Made by a program: the position numbers and the translations under genes | Assembly (NCBI RefSeq): GCF_001429245.1 | Contig: NZ_LMJE01000009.1 | Coordinates: forward strand, 62,001-126,000 | Source: Rhizobium sp. Root274 | GTDB taxonomy: Bacteria > Pseudomonadota > Alphaproteobacteria > Rhizobiales > Rhizobiaceae | Length of the DNA: 64,000 bases | Reading direction: 5' to 3' | Shown here: positions 39,493 through 49,966 of the stretch, piece after piece | Numbering within the stretch: the first letter of the stretch is position 1 | Layout: each line of letters opens with the position of its first letter | The notes under the pieces: generated by a model | Seen by the model: the letters and a program-made list of their open reading frames with translations, nothing else | Told to the model about the DNA's origin: nothing | Database searches by the model: none

Positions 39493-42400
39493 ATGGCACA
39501 GCAGCACGCTGCAAACAGCATCAGGTCGCAGGGCGATGGCTTCGCGGATGACGATCCGTTGGCGGAGCTCGCCCGCATTGTCGGGTTCGACCAGCCGCTG
39601 AAACGCGAACCTGTCATGTCGCTGCCGCCAGCACCTGACATGTCGTCCGCAGAGTTCAATCTCGAAGACGAGCTGATGCGCGAATTCGAAGGCTATGAGC
39701 AGCCCGTGCATGCGGCGCCGGACATGCGCGCGCCCGAGCCGGTTGTGGTGCGGGCGCCGATGAACGATGCCCCGGCGCCGGCCGCTTTCCGCGAGGAGCC
39801 GAGTTTCGAGCCGGCGGCGACTGCCTATCACCTGGAGATGCCGTCCTATGCGCCGGCGGCGACACCTGCTGACGAGCCGGAAGCGGAGACCTATGTCCCG
39901 CAGATCTCGGCATTCGAGGTCGAGCAGTATGAGGAGCCGGTGATATCTGCGCCGGAGCCGGTGCCTTCCTATGAGGCCCGTATTTCCTACGATCTTGCTG
40001 ATGAACTCGAACTGGCCGTGGCCGATGCCGATATCCGTCCGGCGCCGGTGGTTCAGCCCGAGCCGCCGCGCCTGCGGCTTCCGCTCGCCAATTTCTCCGC
40101 TCAGGTCCAGCCAGCTCGCCGTGCCGAACCGGAACTCGCGCCCCGCGCCGAAGCGGCCGAACCGATCATGCCGGCGCCCGCGCAATCCGTGTCGGTTGCC
40201 GGCGGCGCTGCGTCTGCTCCCCTTGCTGTGGAGCCGGCTTATTCTCCGGCAGCCACCCAGGAGCCAGTCTTTGAATGGGCGACGGGCGCCTTCTCCTTTG
40301 GGCAGCCGCAGGTCAATGCACCGCCGATCGTCGTGCCGGAGCTGGACGATTTCCCGGCAGAGGCCGAGCGCGTCGCGCCGCATTCGCGTCTGGAGCCAAA
40401 GGCCGAGCCGGCGCCTGAGGTTTCTGCCCGCGCAGAGCCGGATTTTGCCTTCGATTTTTCTGCCGACTTCTCGTTGGATGACGAATTGGATGTCACGCCG
40501 GAGCCCGTGACGGCGCCCGCCGCACCGGTGGTTGCAGCAAAGGCGCCCACGGTACAGGCCAAGGATGAGGACTTCGATCCCTTCGCCGATCATGATTTTG
40601 ATTTGAAGCTCGACGAGCTAGATCTTGCCCTCGACCTGTCGGACGTCGAGCCGGCAGCGCCGATGGTACCGGCAGTAGCAGTCGAAGCTCCCAACGCTTC
40701 CGCCGTGGCGCCGTCTGCATCGCCCTATCCGGCGATCAATGTGGCGGCTGTTTCTACTCCGGCTGTCGACGCATGGCTGTCCCAGCCGGTGCGGTCCGAG
40801 CCTGTCGCTCCGGTCGCAGTTGAGCCTCGTATCGAGCCGAATGTCCGCTTCGCGGCTGAACCGCGCAGCTATGCCCCTGTCGCGAGCCAGCCGGCAGCGC
40901 CTGTACGTTCGCAGCCGATCGCGCCGCGGCCCCAGGCCATTGCGCCGCAGGCAGAGGCCTATGTGCCGCCGGCCTATTCCGTCGATGACGGTTTCGGCTT
41001 CGATCCGTCTGAGATCTCGGAGCAGGAAGACCATCTCGAAAGTGTCAGTGCGCTCGACGTGCCCGAGGTGCCGGTCACCGAAAGCCGCCCGGCAGCACCC
41101 GTTCAATCCGATTATGACATCGACATCGATGCGGAACTTGCAACGCTCTTCGAGGAACCGGCGCAACCGCCGCAGCCGCAAGTGCGGACCCTCGGCGCCA
41201 GCCGCGTCGCTGCCGAACCGGTGGTCGCTCGTGCACCCGCTGCGCCGCTCGATGATTTCGATGCTTTCGAGAAGGCGCTGGAAGAGGATCTGCGCAGCTC
41301 GCTGACCTCGGCCCGTACCGCCGATCCGGAAAGCCGTGGCCACATCAAGATTGCCGGCGAGGCCCAGGGTTTCCGCTTCCGCCGCATCAAGCCCTATCTG
41401 ATGACCGGCACGGCCGTCCTCCTGCTTCTCGCAGGTGCCGGTGGCCTCTATGCCTGGCTCGGCAATGGCACAGTCGGCAGCCTGACCGGTGGCGAGCCGC
41501 AGATCATCGCAGCGGACAAGACGCCGGTGAAGATTGTGCCCGAAGATCCGGGCGGCAAGTCGGTCCCCAACCAGGACAAGGCGGTTTATGATCGCGTTGC
41601 CGGCAACGGTGTCGATGATCCGAAGCAGCCGAGCCTGATTTCCTCGGAAGAGGAGCCGGTCGACGTGGTGCAGCGGACGCTCATTCCGGAGACCATGCCC
41701 CTCGAAGGTGAAAATGACGCTGCGGCAACGCCGGTCGGCGAAACCGAAGATCCGCGCCTCCTGCCGGACAACCAGCCACAGGAAACCGCGGCAGCGGAAG
41801 AAGACCCGGCAACGATCACGCCGCGCAAGGTGCGCACCATGATCGTTCGTCCTGATGGCACCCTCGTGGCGCAGGACGGACCGGCCGAGCCGGCGCCAGC
41901 CGCGACCACTGCCGCGACGGCCCCGGCAGCAAGCCCGGCTGTGCTCGCAGCACCCAGCGTGCCGTCGGCAACTGGTGATGCGGTGAAGACGGTCGAGACC
42001 CGCGTCGTCAACCCGAACGCGCCGATCGAGACGGCTGCGGCGACCCCAGCGGCTTCGGCACCGGCTACACCTCCGGCACCAACGGCTGCGGCCACCACGA
42101 CACCGGCACCCGGTGCGACCGAGCCCGCGCCGCAATCGGTGGCAGAGATCGCAGCCGCATCAGCGGTCGAAGACAATTCGGCACCGGCAGCTGTCTTTGC
42201 GCCGATCCCGAAGACACGGCCCGCTGAACAGCCGGTCAATGTGGTCGGCACCGTGACCGATCAGGGCAATCTGCGTCCGGCCAAGCCTGCTTCGGCTGAG
42301 GTAGCCGCCCCGACGCAAACGGCAGCCGCAAGCCCGGCCGCAGCACCCGCTGCAGCACCGGCTGGAAGCTACGGCATCCAGATCGCATCGCTGCCGTCGG

Positions 42401-42606
42401 AAGCCGAAGCGCAGCGCAGCTATCGCAGCCTGTCATCCAAGTTCGGTGGCCTGCTGGGCGGCAAACCCTACGAAATCCGTCAGGCCGACATCCCCGGCAA
42501 GGGCATCTATTACCGTGTTCGGATCGTCGCCGGCACCAAGGATGCCGCCGTTGCGCTCTGCGAACAGTATCGCTCGGCTGGCGGCACTTGCTTGGTCTCC
42601 AAGTAA
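39493..42606 (+). CDS. Large SPOR-domain cell-envelope protein (FtsN-like topology)
   Basis: 1037 residues. Topology: a cytoplasmic region of about 630 residues, rich in Pro, Ala, Glu and Val; one membrane helix at about 637-657 (TGTAVLLLLAGAGGLYAWL); a periplasmic Ala/Pro/Thr-rich linker; and a C-terminal SPOR domain from about 957 (GSYGIQIASLPSEAEAQRSY to CLVSK). SPOR domains bind denuded glycan at the division septum, so a septal or envelope role like FtsN is likely. The long disordered cytoplasmic part is not found in enterobacterial FtsN. It sits between argS and nagZ, the usual rhizobial place. Confidence 0.87.
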   Translation: MAQQHAANSIRSQGDGFADDDPLAELARIVGFDQPLKREPVMSLPPAPDMSSAEFNLEDELMREFEGYEQPVHAAPDMRAPEPVVVRAPMNDAPAPAAFREEPSFEPAATAYHLEMPSYAPAATPADEPEAETYVPQISAFEVEQYEEPVISAPEPVPSYEARISYDLADELELAVADADIRPAPVVQPEPPRLRLPLANFSAQVQPARRAEPELAPRAEAAEPIMPAPAQSVSVAGGAASAPLAVEPAYSPAATQEPVFEWATGAFSFGQPQVNAPPIVVPELDDFPAEAERVAPHSRLEPKAEPAPEVSARAEPDFAFDFSADFSLDDELDVTPEPVTAPAAPVVAAKAPTVQAKDEDFDPFADHDFDLKLDELDLALDLSDVEPAAPMVPAVAVEAPNASAVAPSASPYPAINVAAVSTPAVDAWLSQPVRSEPVAPVAVEPRIEPNVRFAAEPRSYAPVASQPAAPVRSQPIAPRPQAIAPQAEAYVPPAYSVDDGFGFDPSEISEQEDHLESVSALDVPEVPVTESRPAAPVQSDYDIDIDAELATLFEEPAQPPQPQVRTLGASRVAAEPVVARAPAAPLDDFDAFEKALEEDLRSSLTSARTADPESRGHIKIAGEAQGFRFRRIKPYLMTGTAVLLLLAGAGGLYAWLGNGTVGSLTGGEPQIIAADKTPVKIVPEDPGGKSVPNQDKAVYDRVAGNGVDDPKQPSLISSEEEPVDVVQRTLIPETMPLEGENDAAATPVGETEDPRLLPDNQPQETAAAEEDPATITPRKVRTMIVRPDGTLVAQDGPAEPAPAATTAATAPAASPAVLAAPSVPSATGDAVKTVETRVVNPNAPIETAAATPAASAPATPPAPTAAATTTPAPGATEPAPQSVAEIAAASAVEDNSAPAAVFAPIPKTRPAEQPVNVVGTVTDQGNLRPAKPASAEVAAPTQTAAASPAAAPAAAPAGSYGIQIASLPSEAEAQRSYRSLSSKFGGLLGGKPYEIRQADIPGKGIYYRVRIVAGTKDAAVALCEQYRSAGGTCLVSK

Positions 42607-42635
42607 GCGGAAACCCATTCTTTGAAGAAAAACGA

Positions 42636-42664
42636 GGCGGAACCCGGTGTTCCGCCTTTTTTCT
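42636..42664 (+). terminator. Intrinsic terminator of the SPOR gene
   Basis: GGCGGAAC-CCGGT-GTTCCGCC hairpin followed by TTTTTTCTT. Confidence 0.88.
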
Positions 42665-42733
42665 TGTGCATGACCCCCCTCCGTCATCCGCCGACACCTT
42701 CGGCTTTCCTCTCACCCCCGGTATGATTCGCCC

Positions 42734-43762
42734 ATGACCCAGACCCGTTCCCCATCCAAAGCCATGATCCTCGGTTGCCTCGGCCAGCGCCTGACGGCGG
42801 ACGAGAAGGCCTTCTATCGCGACGAGCGGCCTTGGGGGTTCATCCTCTTCGGCCGCAATATCGGCGAGGCCGAACAGGTGAAGGATCTGGTTGCGGAAAT
42901 GCGCGACACGGTTGGAGGAAGTGCGCAGGTGCCGGTGCTGATCGATCAGGAAGGCGGACGCGTCCAGCGCATTCGCGAGCCGATCGCACCACGTTATCCC
43001 TCGGGCGCCGAACTTGGTGCGCTCTATGACGTCGATGCCGAGAAGGGCCTTCGCGCTGCCTGGCTGATGTCGCGCCTGCATGCCTTCGATCTCTATCGCC
43101 TCGGCATCAATGTCGACTGTCTGCCGGTGCTTGACGTGCCGATTGCAGGCGCCAGCAATGTGATCGGCAATCGCGCCTATTCCAACGATCCGCATGTTGT
43201 AGCCCGGATGGGGCAGGCGGCAGCCGATGGCTTGAAGGCAGGCGGTGTACTGCCCGTCATGAAGCATATTCCAGGCCATGGTCGCGGCATGGCTGACAGC
43301 CATCACGAGCTGCCCGTTGTCCCGGTGCCGCGCGCCGAACTGGAGACGCATGACTTCGTTCCGTTCAAGGCGCTTGCCAATGAACTCATGGGCATGAGCT
43401 GCCATGTCGTGTATACGGATATCGACCCGGATCATCCGGCCTCGACGTCACGCATCGTGACTGAGGAAATCATCCGCAAGGCCATCGGCTTCGAAGGGCT
43501 CCTGATGTCGGACGATATTTCAATGAACGCATTGCAGGGCACGATCGGCGAGCGGGCCGTCCGCATAGCAGCGGCGCTCGACATTGTCCTGCATTGCCAC
43601 GGCCATATGGACGAGATGCAGGCGGTGGCGGCTGCCGTTTCGGAACTGTCGGGCAAGGCCCGGAGCCGTGCCGACGCCGTGGAAGCCGCTTTTGCCGCAC
43701 CCGACCATGCCGACGAGCAGGCGCTGCGCGACGAGTTCCAGAGCTTGATGGCGGTCGCCTGA
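42734..43762 (+). CDS. nagZ: Beta-N-acetylhexosaminidase NagZ
   Basis: 342 residues, glycoside hydrolase family 3, cytoplasmic. Releases GlcNAc from anhydromuropeptides in peptidoglycan recycling. Family motifs: IDQEGGRVQRI, KHIPGHGRGMADSHHELP with the catalytic histidine loop, and LLMSDDISMNAL containing the nucleophile aspartate. Its stop overlaps the scpA start (TGATG), so nagZ-scpA-scpB are translationally linked. anmK, another recycling gene, is 19 kb away. Confidence 0.94.
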   Translation: MTQTRSPSKAMILGCLGQRLTADEKAFYRDERPWGFILFGRNIGEAEQVKDLVAEMRDTVGGSAQVPVLIDQEGGRVQRIREPIAPRYPSGAELGALYDVDAEKGLRAAWLMSRLHAFDLYRLGINVDCLPVLDVPIAGASNVIGNRAYSNDPHVVARMGQAAADGLKAGGVLPVMKHIPGHGRGMADSHHELPVVPVPRAELETHDFVPFKALANELMGMSCHVVYTDIDPDHPASTSRIVTEEIIRKAIGFEGLLMSDDISMNALQGTIGERAVRIAAALDIVLHCHGHMDEMQAVAAAVSELSGKARSRADAVEAAFAAPDHADEQALRDEFQSLMAVA

Positions 43763-44631
43763 TGGTGCGCGGCCCCGTCCATCCAACGGTGATCAACCGG
43801 CCTTCGAATGCCGAGACGCCGGCGCCGACGCCGATGGACAGCCTCTGGCAGGACAATGCCGAGGAAAGGGCCGCGAGTGACCCCGCGCTTCTGATCGATG
43901 TCGCCGGTTTCGAAGGCCCGCTCGATCTGTTGCTGTTCCTTGCGCGCAATCAGAAGGTCGATCTGGCTCGGATTTCCGTTCTGGCGCTGGCGGAGCAATA
44001 TCTGGAATTCGTCGAAAGCGCCCGGCGCATCCGGCTGGAACTCGCCGCCGACTATCTGGTGATGGCCGCCTGGCTGGCCTATCTGAAATCCCGGCTTCTG
44101 ATCCCGCAACAGGCGAAGGACGATGGTCCCTCCGGCGAGGAAATGGCAGCAACGCTTGCTTTCCGCCTGAAGCGTCTGGAGGCCATGCGCGACGCGGCCT
44201 CGCGTCTGATAAACCGCAACCGGCTCGGCCGCGACGTTTTCGCTCGTGGCGCACCCGAACACGTGCCGGCCCGCGCCGACAGCGCCTTCGAGGCAAGCCT
44301 TTACGACCTGCTCTCGGCCTATGCATCGCTTCGCCAGCGCCAGGCGGTCACCCAGGTCACGATCGAGCGCCGCCGCGTCTGGTCGCTCGCCGATGCTCGC
44401 GGCATCCTGACCAGAATGATCGGCGAGATCGCCGACTGGACCGCACTCGACCAGTTCCTGATTCGCTTCCTGGCGTCGCCCGAAGACCGGGTCACCGCCA
44501 TTGCCAGCGCCTTTGCAGCCTCTCTGGAGCTTGTTCGTGAAGGCCGGCTCGAGATCCGTCAGGAGGGCGCCTTCCAGCCGATCTATATGCGCGGCGGCCC
44601 GAAGGCCGAAGCGCTCCATGCGGTTGAGTAA
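43762..44631 (+). CDS. scpA: Segregation and condensation protein A
   Basis: 289 residues, kleisin subunit of the SMC-ScpAB condensin. The N-terminal domain that binds SMC is clear (FEGPLDLLLFLARNQKVDLARI, then EQYLEFVESA and YLVMAAWLAYLKSRLLIP). The C-terminal winged helix also looks typical. The first 40 residues are an extra, poorly conserved extension. Start ATG 43762 overlaps the nagZ stop. smc is not in this window. Confidence 0.92.
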   Translation: MVRGPVHPTVINRPSNAETPAPTPMDSLWQDNAEERAASDPALLIDVAGFEGPLDLLLFLARNQKVDLARISVLALAEQYLEFVESARRIRLELAADYLVMAAWLAYLKSRLLIPQQAKDDGPSGEEMAATLAFRLKRLEAMRDAASRLINRNRLGRDVFARGAPEHVPARADSAFEASLYDLLSAYASLRQRQAVTQVTIERRRVWSLADARGILTRMIGEIADWTALDQFLIRFLASPEDRVTAIASAFAASLELVREGRLEIRQEGAFQPIYMRGGPKAEALHAVE

Positions 44632-44636
44632 AGGCC

Positions 44637-45371
44637 ATGAGCGAGATTGATGCAGCCCCCATGGATGACGGGATCAATGAAGACGACGAGCCGATCGTCG
44701 ACGAGGCGGTCCTTGCCCGGCTGGAAGGAGAGGCGCTCAGGATCGCCGAAGCTTTGGTTTTTGCCTCGGCCCAGCCGGTCTCAACCGGTTTCATCGAGGA
44801 ACGCCTGCCGCGCGGTATCGATGCCCGCGCCATTCTGCACAAACTGAAGGATGACTATGCCGGCCGTGGCGTGAACCTCGTCCAGGTCGATGATCACTGG
44901 GCCTTTCGCACGGCAGCCGACCTGTCCTTCGCCATTCGCAAGGACGAGACAGAGGTCAGGAAGCTGTCGCGCGCCGCCCTCGAGGTGCTGGCGATCATCG
45001 CCTATCACCAGCCGGTCACGCGTGCCGAAATCGAGGATATCAGAGGCGTCCAGACATCGAAGGGTACGCTCGACGTGTTGATGGAAGCCGGCTGGGTGCG
45101 TTTTCGCGGTCGCCGCCGCTCACCCGGGCGCCCCGTGACGCTCGGCACGACCCGGGATTTCCTCGACCATTTCGGGCTTGAGGAACTGCGCGATCTACCG
45201 GGCCTGGAAGAGTTGAAGGGGGCAGGGCTGCTCTCCGGCCGGATCCCCGCCAACTTCAATATTCCGATGCCACTCGGCTCCGATGACCTGACAGAGGAGG
45301 AGGACCCGATCACCCAGCTCGATCTGGAGGAACTCGGCCTCTTGACTCCGGGCGGTGAAGCAGAGGAATAG
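44637..45371 (+). CDS. scpB: Segregation and condensation protein B
   Basis: 244 residues, two winged-helix domains that bridge the ScpA kleisin. Family landmarks: LRIAEALVFASAQPVS, LSRAALEVLAIIAYHQPVTRAEIE and IRGVQTSKGTLDVLMEAGWV. The C-terminal tail is acidic. Starts 5 bases after scpA (AAGGCC then ATG), consistent with a nagZ-scpA-scpB operon. Confidence 0.94.
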   Translation: MSEIDAAPMDDGINEDDEPIVDEAVLARLEGEALRIAEALVFASAQPVSTGFIEERLPRGIDARAILHKLKDDYAGRGVNLVQVDDHWAFRTAADLSFAIRKDETEVRKLSRAALEVLAIIAYHQPVTRAEIEDIRGVQTSKGTLDVLMEAGWVRFRGRRRSPGRPVTLGTTRDFLDHFGLEELRDLPGLEELKGAGLLSGRIPANFNIPMPLGSDDLTEEEDPITQLDLEELGLLTPGGEAEE

Positions 45372-45464
45372 GGTCAGCTTTTAACTGGTAACCGGCCCCT
45401 TCCGGACCCTCGAAGTCCGGCATGACCGGCGCGGTGAGGGCAAAGCGGCCGCTCGGACGATGGA

Positions 45465-46592
45465 ATGAACCCAGCGAAGACCAGGCACGGAAACGGTCAG
45501 CGGACGGCGGGCGTGACATTCGCCGCCCGTCTCACCTTCGAGGATATCCGCCACCGCTATCACGGCAAGGAAACAATTCGCGGCCTGTCGCTGACGGCAG
45601 AACCGGGCGAGGTGCTCTGCCTGCTCGGCCCCTCCGGCTCGGGAAAGACGACCCTCTTGCGCATTGCCGCCGGCATCGAGGCGCAGACCAGCGGCCGTGT
45701 CGTGATCAACGACCGGGAAGTGGCTGGTCCCGCAGGGTTCCTGCCGCCGGAGAAGCGTGGCATTGGTCTGATGTTTCAGGATTTCGCCCTCTTTCCCCAT
45801 ATGAGCGTGCTCGACAATGTCCGCTTTGGCCTGACTGCACTGCCGGCCAAGGAAGCGATCGCCGAGGCTGGAGTTGCGCTGGAGCGGGTAGGGCTGTCGC
45901 ATTATGCTGACAAGTATCCGCACGCGCTGTCCGGCGGCGAGCAGCAGCGCGTGGCGCTTGCCCGGGCACTGGCTCCCCGGCCGAGCGTACTCCTGATGGA
46001 CGAGCCGTTCTCCGGCCTTGATTCGCGGCTGAAGGATACGGTCAGGGCTGACACGCTTGCAATTTTGCGTGAGACCCGCGCGACCGCTGTGGTTGTCACC
46101 CATGATGCGGAAGAGGCCATGCGCATGGCGGACCGCATTGCGCTTCTGAAGGACGGGCGCCTCGTTCAGGTCGGCAGTTCGGACGATCTCTATCGCCGGC
46201 CGCGCGATATCTTCGCCGCCGCCTTCTTCTCCGAGATCAACGAGTTCGCCGGTCGGGTGTCCGGCGGCGCGGTCGAAACCCCGCTCGGAAGGGCGGAAGC
46301 GGCCGGGATGCGCGATGGCTGCGAGGTCTCCGTGGCCGTACGTCTGTCGGGCCTGTCCGTCCGCGAGACCGGCGGTCCGATCCCCGCCCGCATCGTCGCG
46401 CGGCGCTTCCTCGGCGTGGTAGAACTTCTCGATCTTGCCGTTCCCGGCACGGAGACACCTGTCCGTGCACGGATCAAGGCGGACATCTTGTCGCCGGGCG
46501 CCCGTGATGTAACGATTGCGGTTGAGCCCAAGGATATTTTGGTGTTTGAAAAGACAACGGAAACCCCCTACATCGGGGAAACGAAAATCTAA
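45465..46592 (+). CDS. ABC transporter ATP-binding protein, FbpC/PotA-like (orphan)
   Basis: 375 residues. The ATPase core is complete: Walker A (LLGPSGSGKTT), Q-loop (GLMFQDFALFPHMSV), signature (LSGGEQQRVALARAL), Walker B (VLLMDEPFSGLD) and the H-loop (VVTHDAEEA). The C-terminal part (from about 250) resembles a TOBE-type regulatory domain as in Fe3+, sulfate or spermidine importers. No permease or binding-protein gene is nearby. It lies between scpB and tatA, ending 12 bases before tatA. ATG 45465 is taken; GTG 45513 is an alternative. Substrate unknown. Confidence 0.8.
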   Translation: MNPAKTRHGNGQRTAGVTFAARLTFEDIRHRYHGKETIRGLSLTAEPGEVLCLLGPSGSGKTTLLRIAAGIEAQTSGRVVINDREVAGPAGFLPPEKRGIGLMFQDFALFPHMSVLDNVRFGLTALPAKEAIAEAGVALERVGLSHYADKYPHALSGGEQQRVALARALAPRPSVLLMDEPFSGLDSRLKDTVRADTLAILRETRATAVVVTHDAEEAMRMADRIALLKDGRLVQVGSSDDLYRRPRDIFAAAFFSEINEFAGRVSGGAVETPLGRAEAAGMRDGCEVSVAVRLSGLSVRETGGPIPARIVARRFLGVVELLDLAVPGTETPVRARIKADILSPGARDVTIAVEPKDILVFEKTTETPYIGETKI

Positions 46593-46604
46593 GGAGTGGC
46601 AGGC

Positions 46605-46814
46605 ATGGGTTCGTTTAGCATTTGGCACTGGATCATCGTCCTGGCGATCGTCCTGCTTCTCTTCGGTCGTGGCAAGATCCCCGAACTGATGGGTGACGTC
46701 GCCAAGGGCATCAAGAGCTTCAAGAAGGGCATGAGCGACGAGGATGACAATGATGTTGCCTCGACCTCGACTTCGGCCAAGACCGTCGACCACAAGCTCG
46801 ACGAAACCAAGTAA
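46605..46814 (+). CDS. tatA: Sec-independent translocase subunit TatA
   Basis: 69 residues. One short membrane helix ([18 protein letters not shown]), the hinge ([10 protein letters not shown]) and an amphipathic helix ([15 protein letters not shown]) give the TatA pattern. AAGGAG lies eight bases before the ATG. TatA polymerises to form the passage for folded Tat substrates, here including the phosphodiesterase at 9694. Confidence 0.95.
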   Translation: MGSFSIWHWIIVLAIVLLLFGRGKIPELMGDVAKGIKSFKKGMSDEDDNDVASTSTSAKTVDHKLDETK

Positions 46815-46837
46815 ACGATATTCGTTGAACGACGAAA

Positions 46838-46861
46838 GGGTGGCCCTCCGGGCCGCCCTCA
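46838..46861 (+). other. GC-rich hairpin in the tatA-tatB gap
   Basis: GGGTGGCCC-TCC-GGGCCGCCC can fold into a stable stem with one non-Watson-Crick pair. It is followed by TCATTGG without a T-run, so it is a possible attenuator or RNA stabiliser rather than a terminator. Confidence 0.45.
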
Positions 46862-46926
46862 TTGGTATGGGATAGGCCGCAGGCGTCCTCGGGGACGATA
46901 CGGCGCGGCATCAGGAGCCCGTTGGA

Positions 46927-47742
46927 ATGCTGGATATTGGCTGGACCGAGCTATTGGTGATCGCCGTGATCCTGATCGTGGTGGTCGGTCCCAAGGACCT
47001 TCCGCCCATGATCCGCGCCTTCGGCAAGATGACGAAGCGCCTGCGCCAGACGGCCGGAGAGTTTCGAGCGCAGTTCGACGAGGCGCTGCGCGAGGCGGAG
47101 CTCGATGACCTGAAGAACTCGGTCAACGACCTGCGCTCGATGAACCCGACCAATTCAATCCGCGAAACGCTGAACCCGCTTCGCCAGATGGGGCAGGACA
47201 TCAAGTCCGATCTGCAGAAGGCGACGCGGATGGACAATCCGACGCCCGCCTCCTCGTCGATGGCGGCAGCTGCCGCCGGTGTGGCACCCACGGAAAACTC
47301 GATCCTTCCCGATCTGCCGACAGGAGCAGCCACGGTTCCGCCGGATCTCGCGCCCGTTGCTCCGCCAGCGACAGCGGCAGCGCAAAGGGAGCCCGCGTCC
47401 GTAACACCGGTGCCCGCCTCTGCGAGCAAGCCCCGCAAGGCGCCAGCGAAGAAGGCGGCCGTGACCGAAGCAGCACCGGTCTCGGCCCCCGTGAAAGCGA
47501 CGCAGCCGAGGGCCGGCGCGTCCAAGGCTGTGGTTGCGGCCCCCGAGGTTCTTCCAGTGCCCGTGGCAGCCAAGGCCCGCCAGCCGAAGGCGACAACCGT
47601 GAAGGCTCCATCCACCAAGACGGCGGCCACCAAAACCGCGTCTGCCAAGACGGCGTCGCCAGCCGCCCCCGTCGCCGAGCCGCAGGCTGCGGCACCGGTC
47701 ACGCGCAAGCCGCGCCCGAAGAAGAGTGAGGATCGCGCATGA
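46927..47742 (+). CDS. tatB: Sec-independent translocase subunit TatB
   Basis: 271 residues. The TatB hallmark N-terminus is present (MLDIGWTELLVIAVILIVVVG then PKDLPPMIRAFG), followed by a long amphipathic helix (to about residue 95). The remaining ~175 residues are Pro/Ala/Lys-rich with many KAP- and TK-type segments, much longer than enterobacterial TatB (about 170 residues). Its stop overlaps tatC by four bases. Works with TatC as receptor for twin-arginine signals. Confidence 0.93.
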   Translation: MLDIGWTELLVIAVILIVVVGPKDLPPMIRAFGKMTKRLRQTAGEFRAQFDEALREAELDDLKNSVNDLRSMNPTNSIRETLNPLRQMGQDIKSDLQKATRMDNPTPASSSMAAAAAGVAPTENSILPDLPTGAATVPPDLAPVAPPATAAAQREPASVTPVPASASKPRKAPAKKAAVTEAAPVSAPVKATQPRAGASKAVVAAPEVLPVPVAAKARQPKATTVKAPSTKTAATKTASAKTASPAAPVAEPQAAAPVTRKPRPKKSEDRA

Positions 47743-48548
47743 GCGGCGATATCGACGACAAGCCGCAGCCGCTGATCGAACATCTGATCGAGCTGCGCAC
47801 CCGGCTGATCTGGGCGCTCGGCGCGTTTTTCGTCGCCTTCCTCGTCTGTTTCTATTTTGCCAAGCCGCTCTTCAACCTGCTGGTCGTGCCCTACAAGATG
47901 GCGGTGGTCTGGGCCGGTCTCGACGTGACGAAGGCGGAGCTGATCTACACGGCACCGCAGGAGTTCTTTTTCACCCAGGTGAAGGTCGCAGCCTTTGGCG
48001 CCATGGTCATCGCCTTTCCGGTGATCGCCTCGCAGATCTACAAGTTCGTGGCCCCCGGCCTCTACAAGAACGAGCGCGCGGCCTTCCTGCCGTTTCTGAT
48101 TGCCTCGCCGGTGCTCTTCCTGCTGGGCGCCTCGCTCGTCTACTTCTTCTTCACGCCCATGGTCATGTGGTTCTTCCTCGCTATGCAGCAGAGCCCGGGC
48201 GAGGGCGAGGTGGCGATTTCACTGCTGCCCAAGGTCTCGGAATATCTGAGCCTGATCATGACGCTGGTCTTCTCCTTCGGCCTCGTCTTCCAGCTTCCCG
48301 TGATCACAACGCTTCTGGTGCGTGTCGGCATCATCGAAAGCAAGTGGCTGGCCGACAAGCGCAAGTACTTCATTGTCGTTGCCTTCATCGTCGCCGCTGT
48401 TCTCACCCCGCCCGATCCGCTCTCCCAGATCGGTCTTGCACTGCCGACAATCCTTCTCTACGAGGTGGCTATCTACGCGGCGCGACTCGTCGAGCGCAAT
48501 CGGGCCAAGGCCGAGATGGCTGAGGCACTGCCGACAACGACGGACTAG
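47739..48548 (+). CDS. tatC: Sec-independent translocase subunit TatC
   Basis: 269 residues, six membrane helices. The conserved N-terminal [12 protein letters not shown], the cytoplasmic loop [30 protein letters not shown] and the segment [10 protein letters not shown] identify TatC, the main twin-arginine receptor. ATG at 47739 lies in ATGA overlapping the tatB stop. The tail ([14 protein letters not shown]) is short and hydrophilic. Confidence 0.96.
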   Translation: MSGDIDDKPQPLIEHLIELRTRLIWALGAFFVAFLVCFYFAKPLFNLLVVPYKMAVVWAGLDVTKAELIYTAPQEFFFTQVKVAAFGAMVIAFPVIASQIYKFVAPGLYKNERAAFLPFLIASPVLFLLGASLVYFFFTPMVMWFFLAMQQSPGEGEVAISLLPKVSEYLSLIMTLVFSFGLVFQLPVITTLLVRVGIIESKWLADKRKYFIVVAFIVAAVLTPPDPLSQIGLALPTILLYEVAIYAARLVERNRAKAEMAEALPTTTD

Positions 48549-48657
48549 GCGGCCAGAACGGCCACCGCGAGCGCTGCTTCAACCCATGCCGACATGGGGC
48601 CGGACGTGGCCGCCGGCCAGATCCGATCCCGGTCGAAACACAAGACCTGGAACGACG

Positions 48658-49941
<1,284 letters not shown>

Positions 49942-49966
49942 ACCTCAGACCTCACGCGGAGTGGCC

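Noticed and set aside
40618..42135. Arg-rich minus-strand frame under the SPOR protein
   Set aside because: It reflects the Ala/Pro/Glu-rich plus-strand codons; no start signal or domain.
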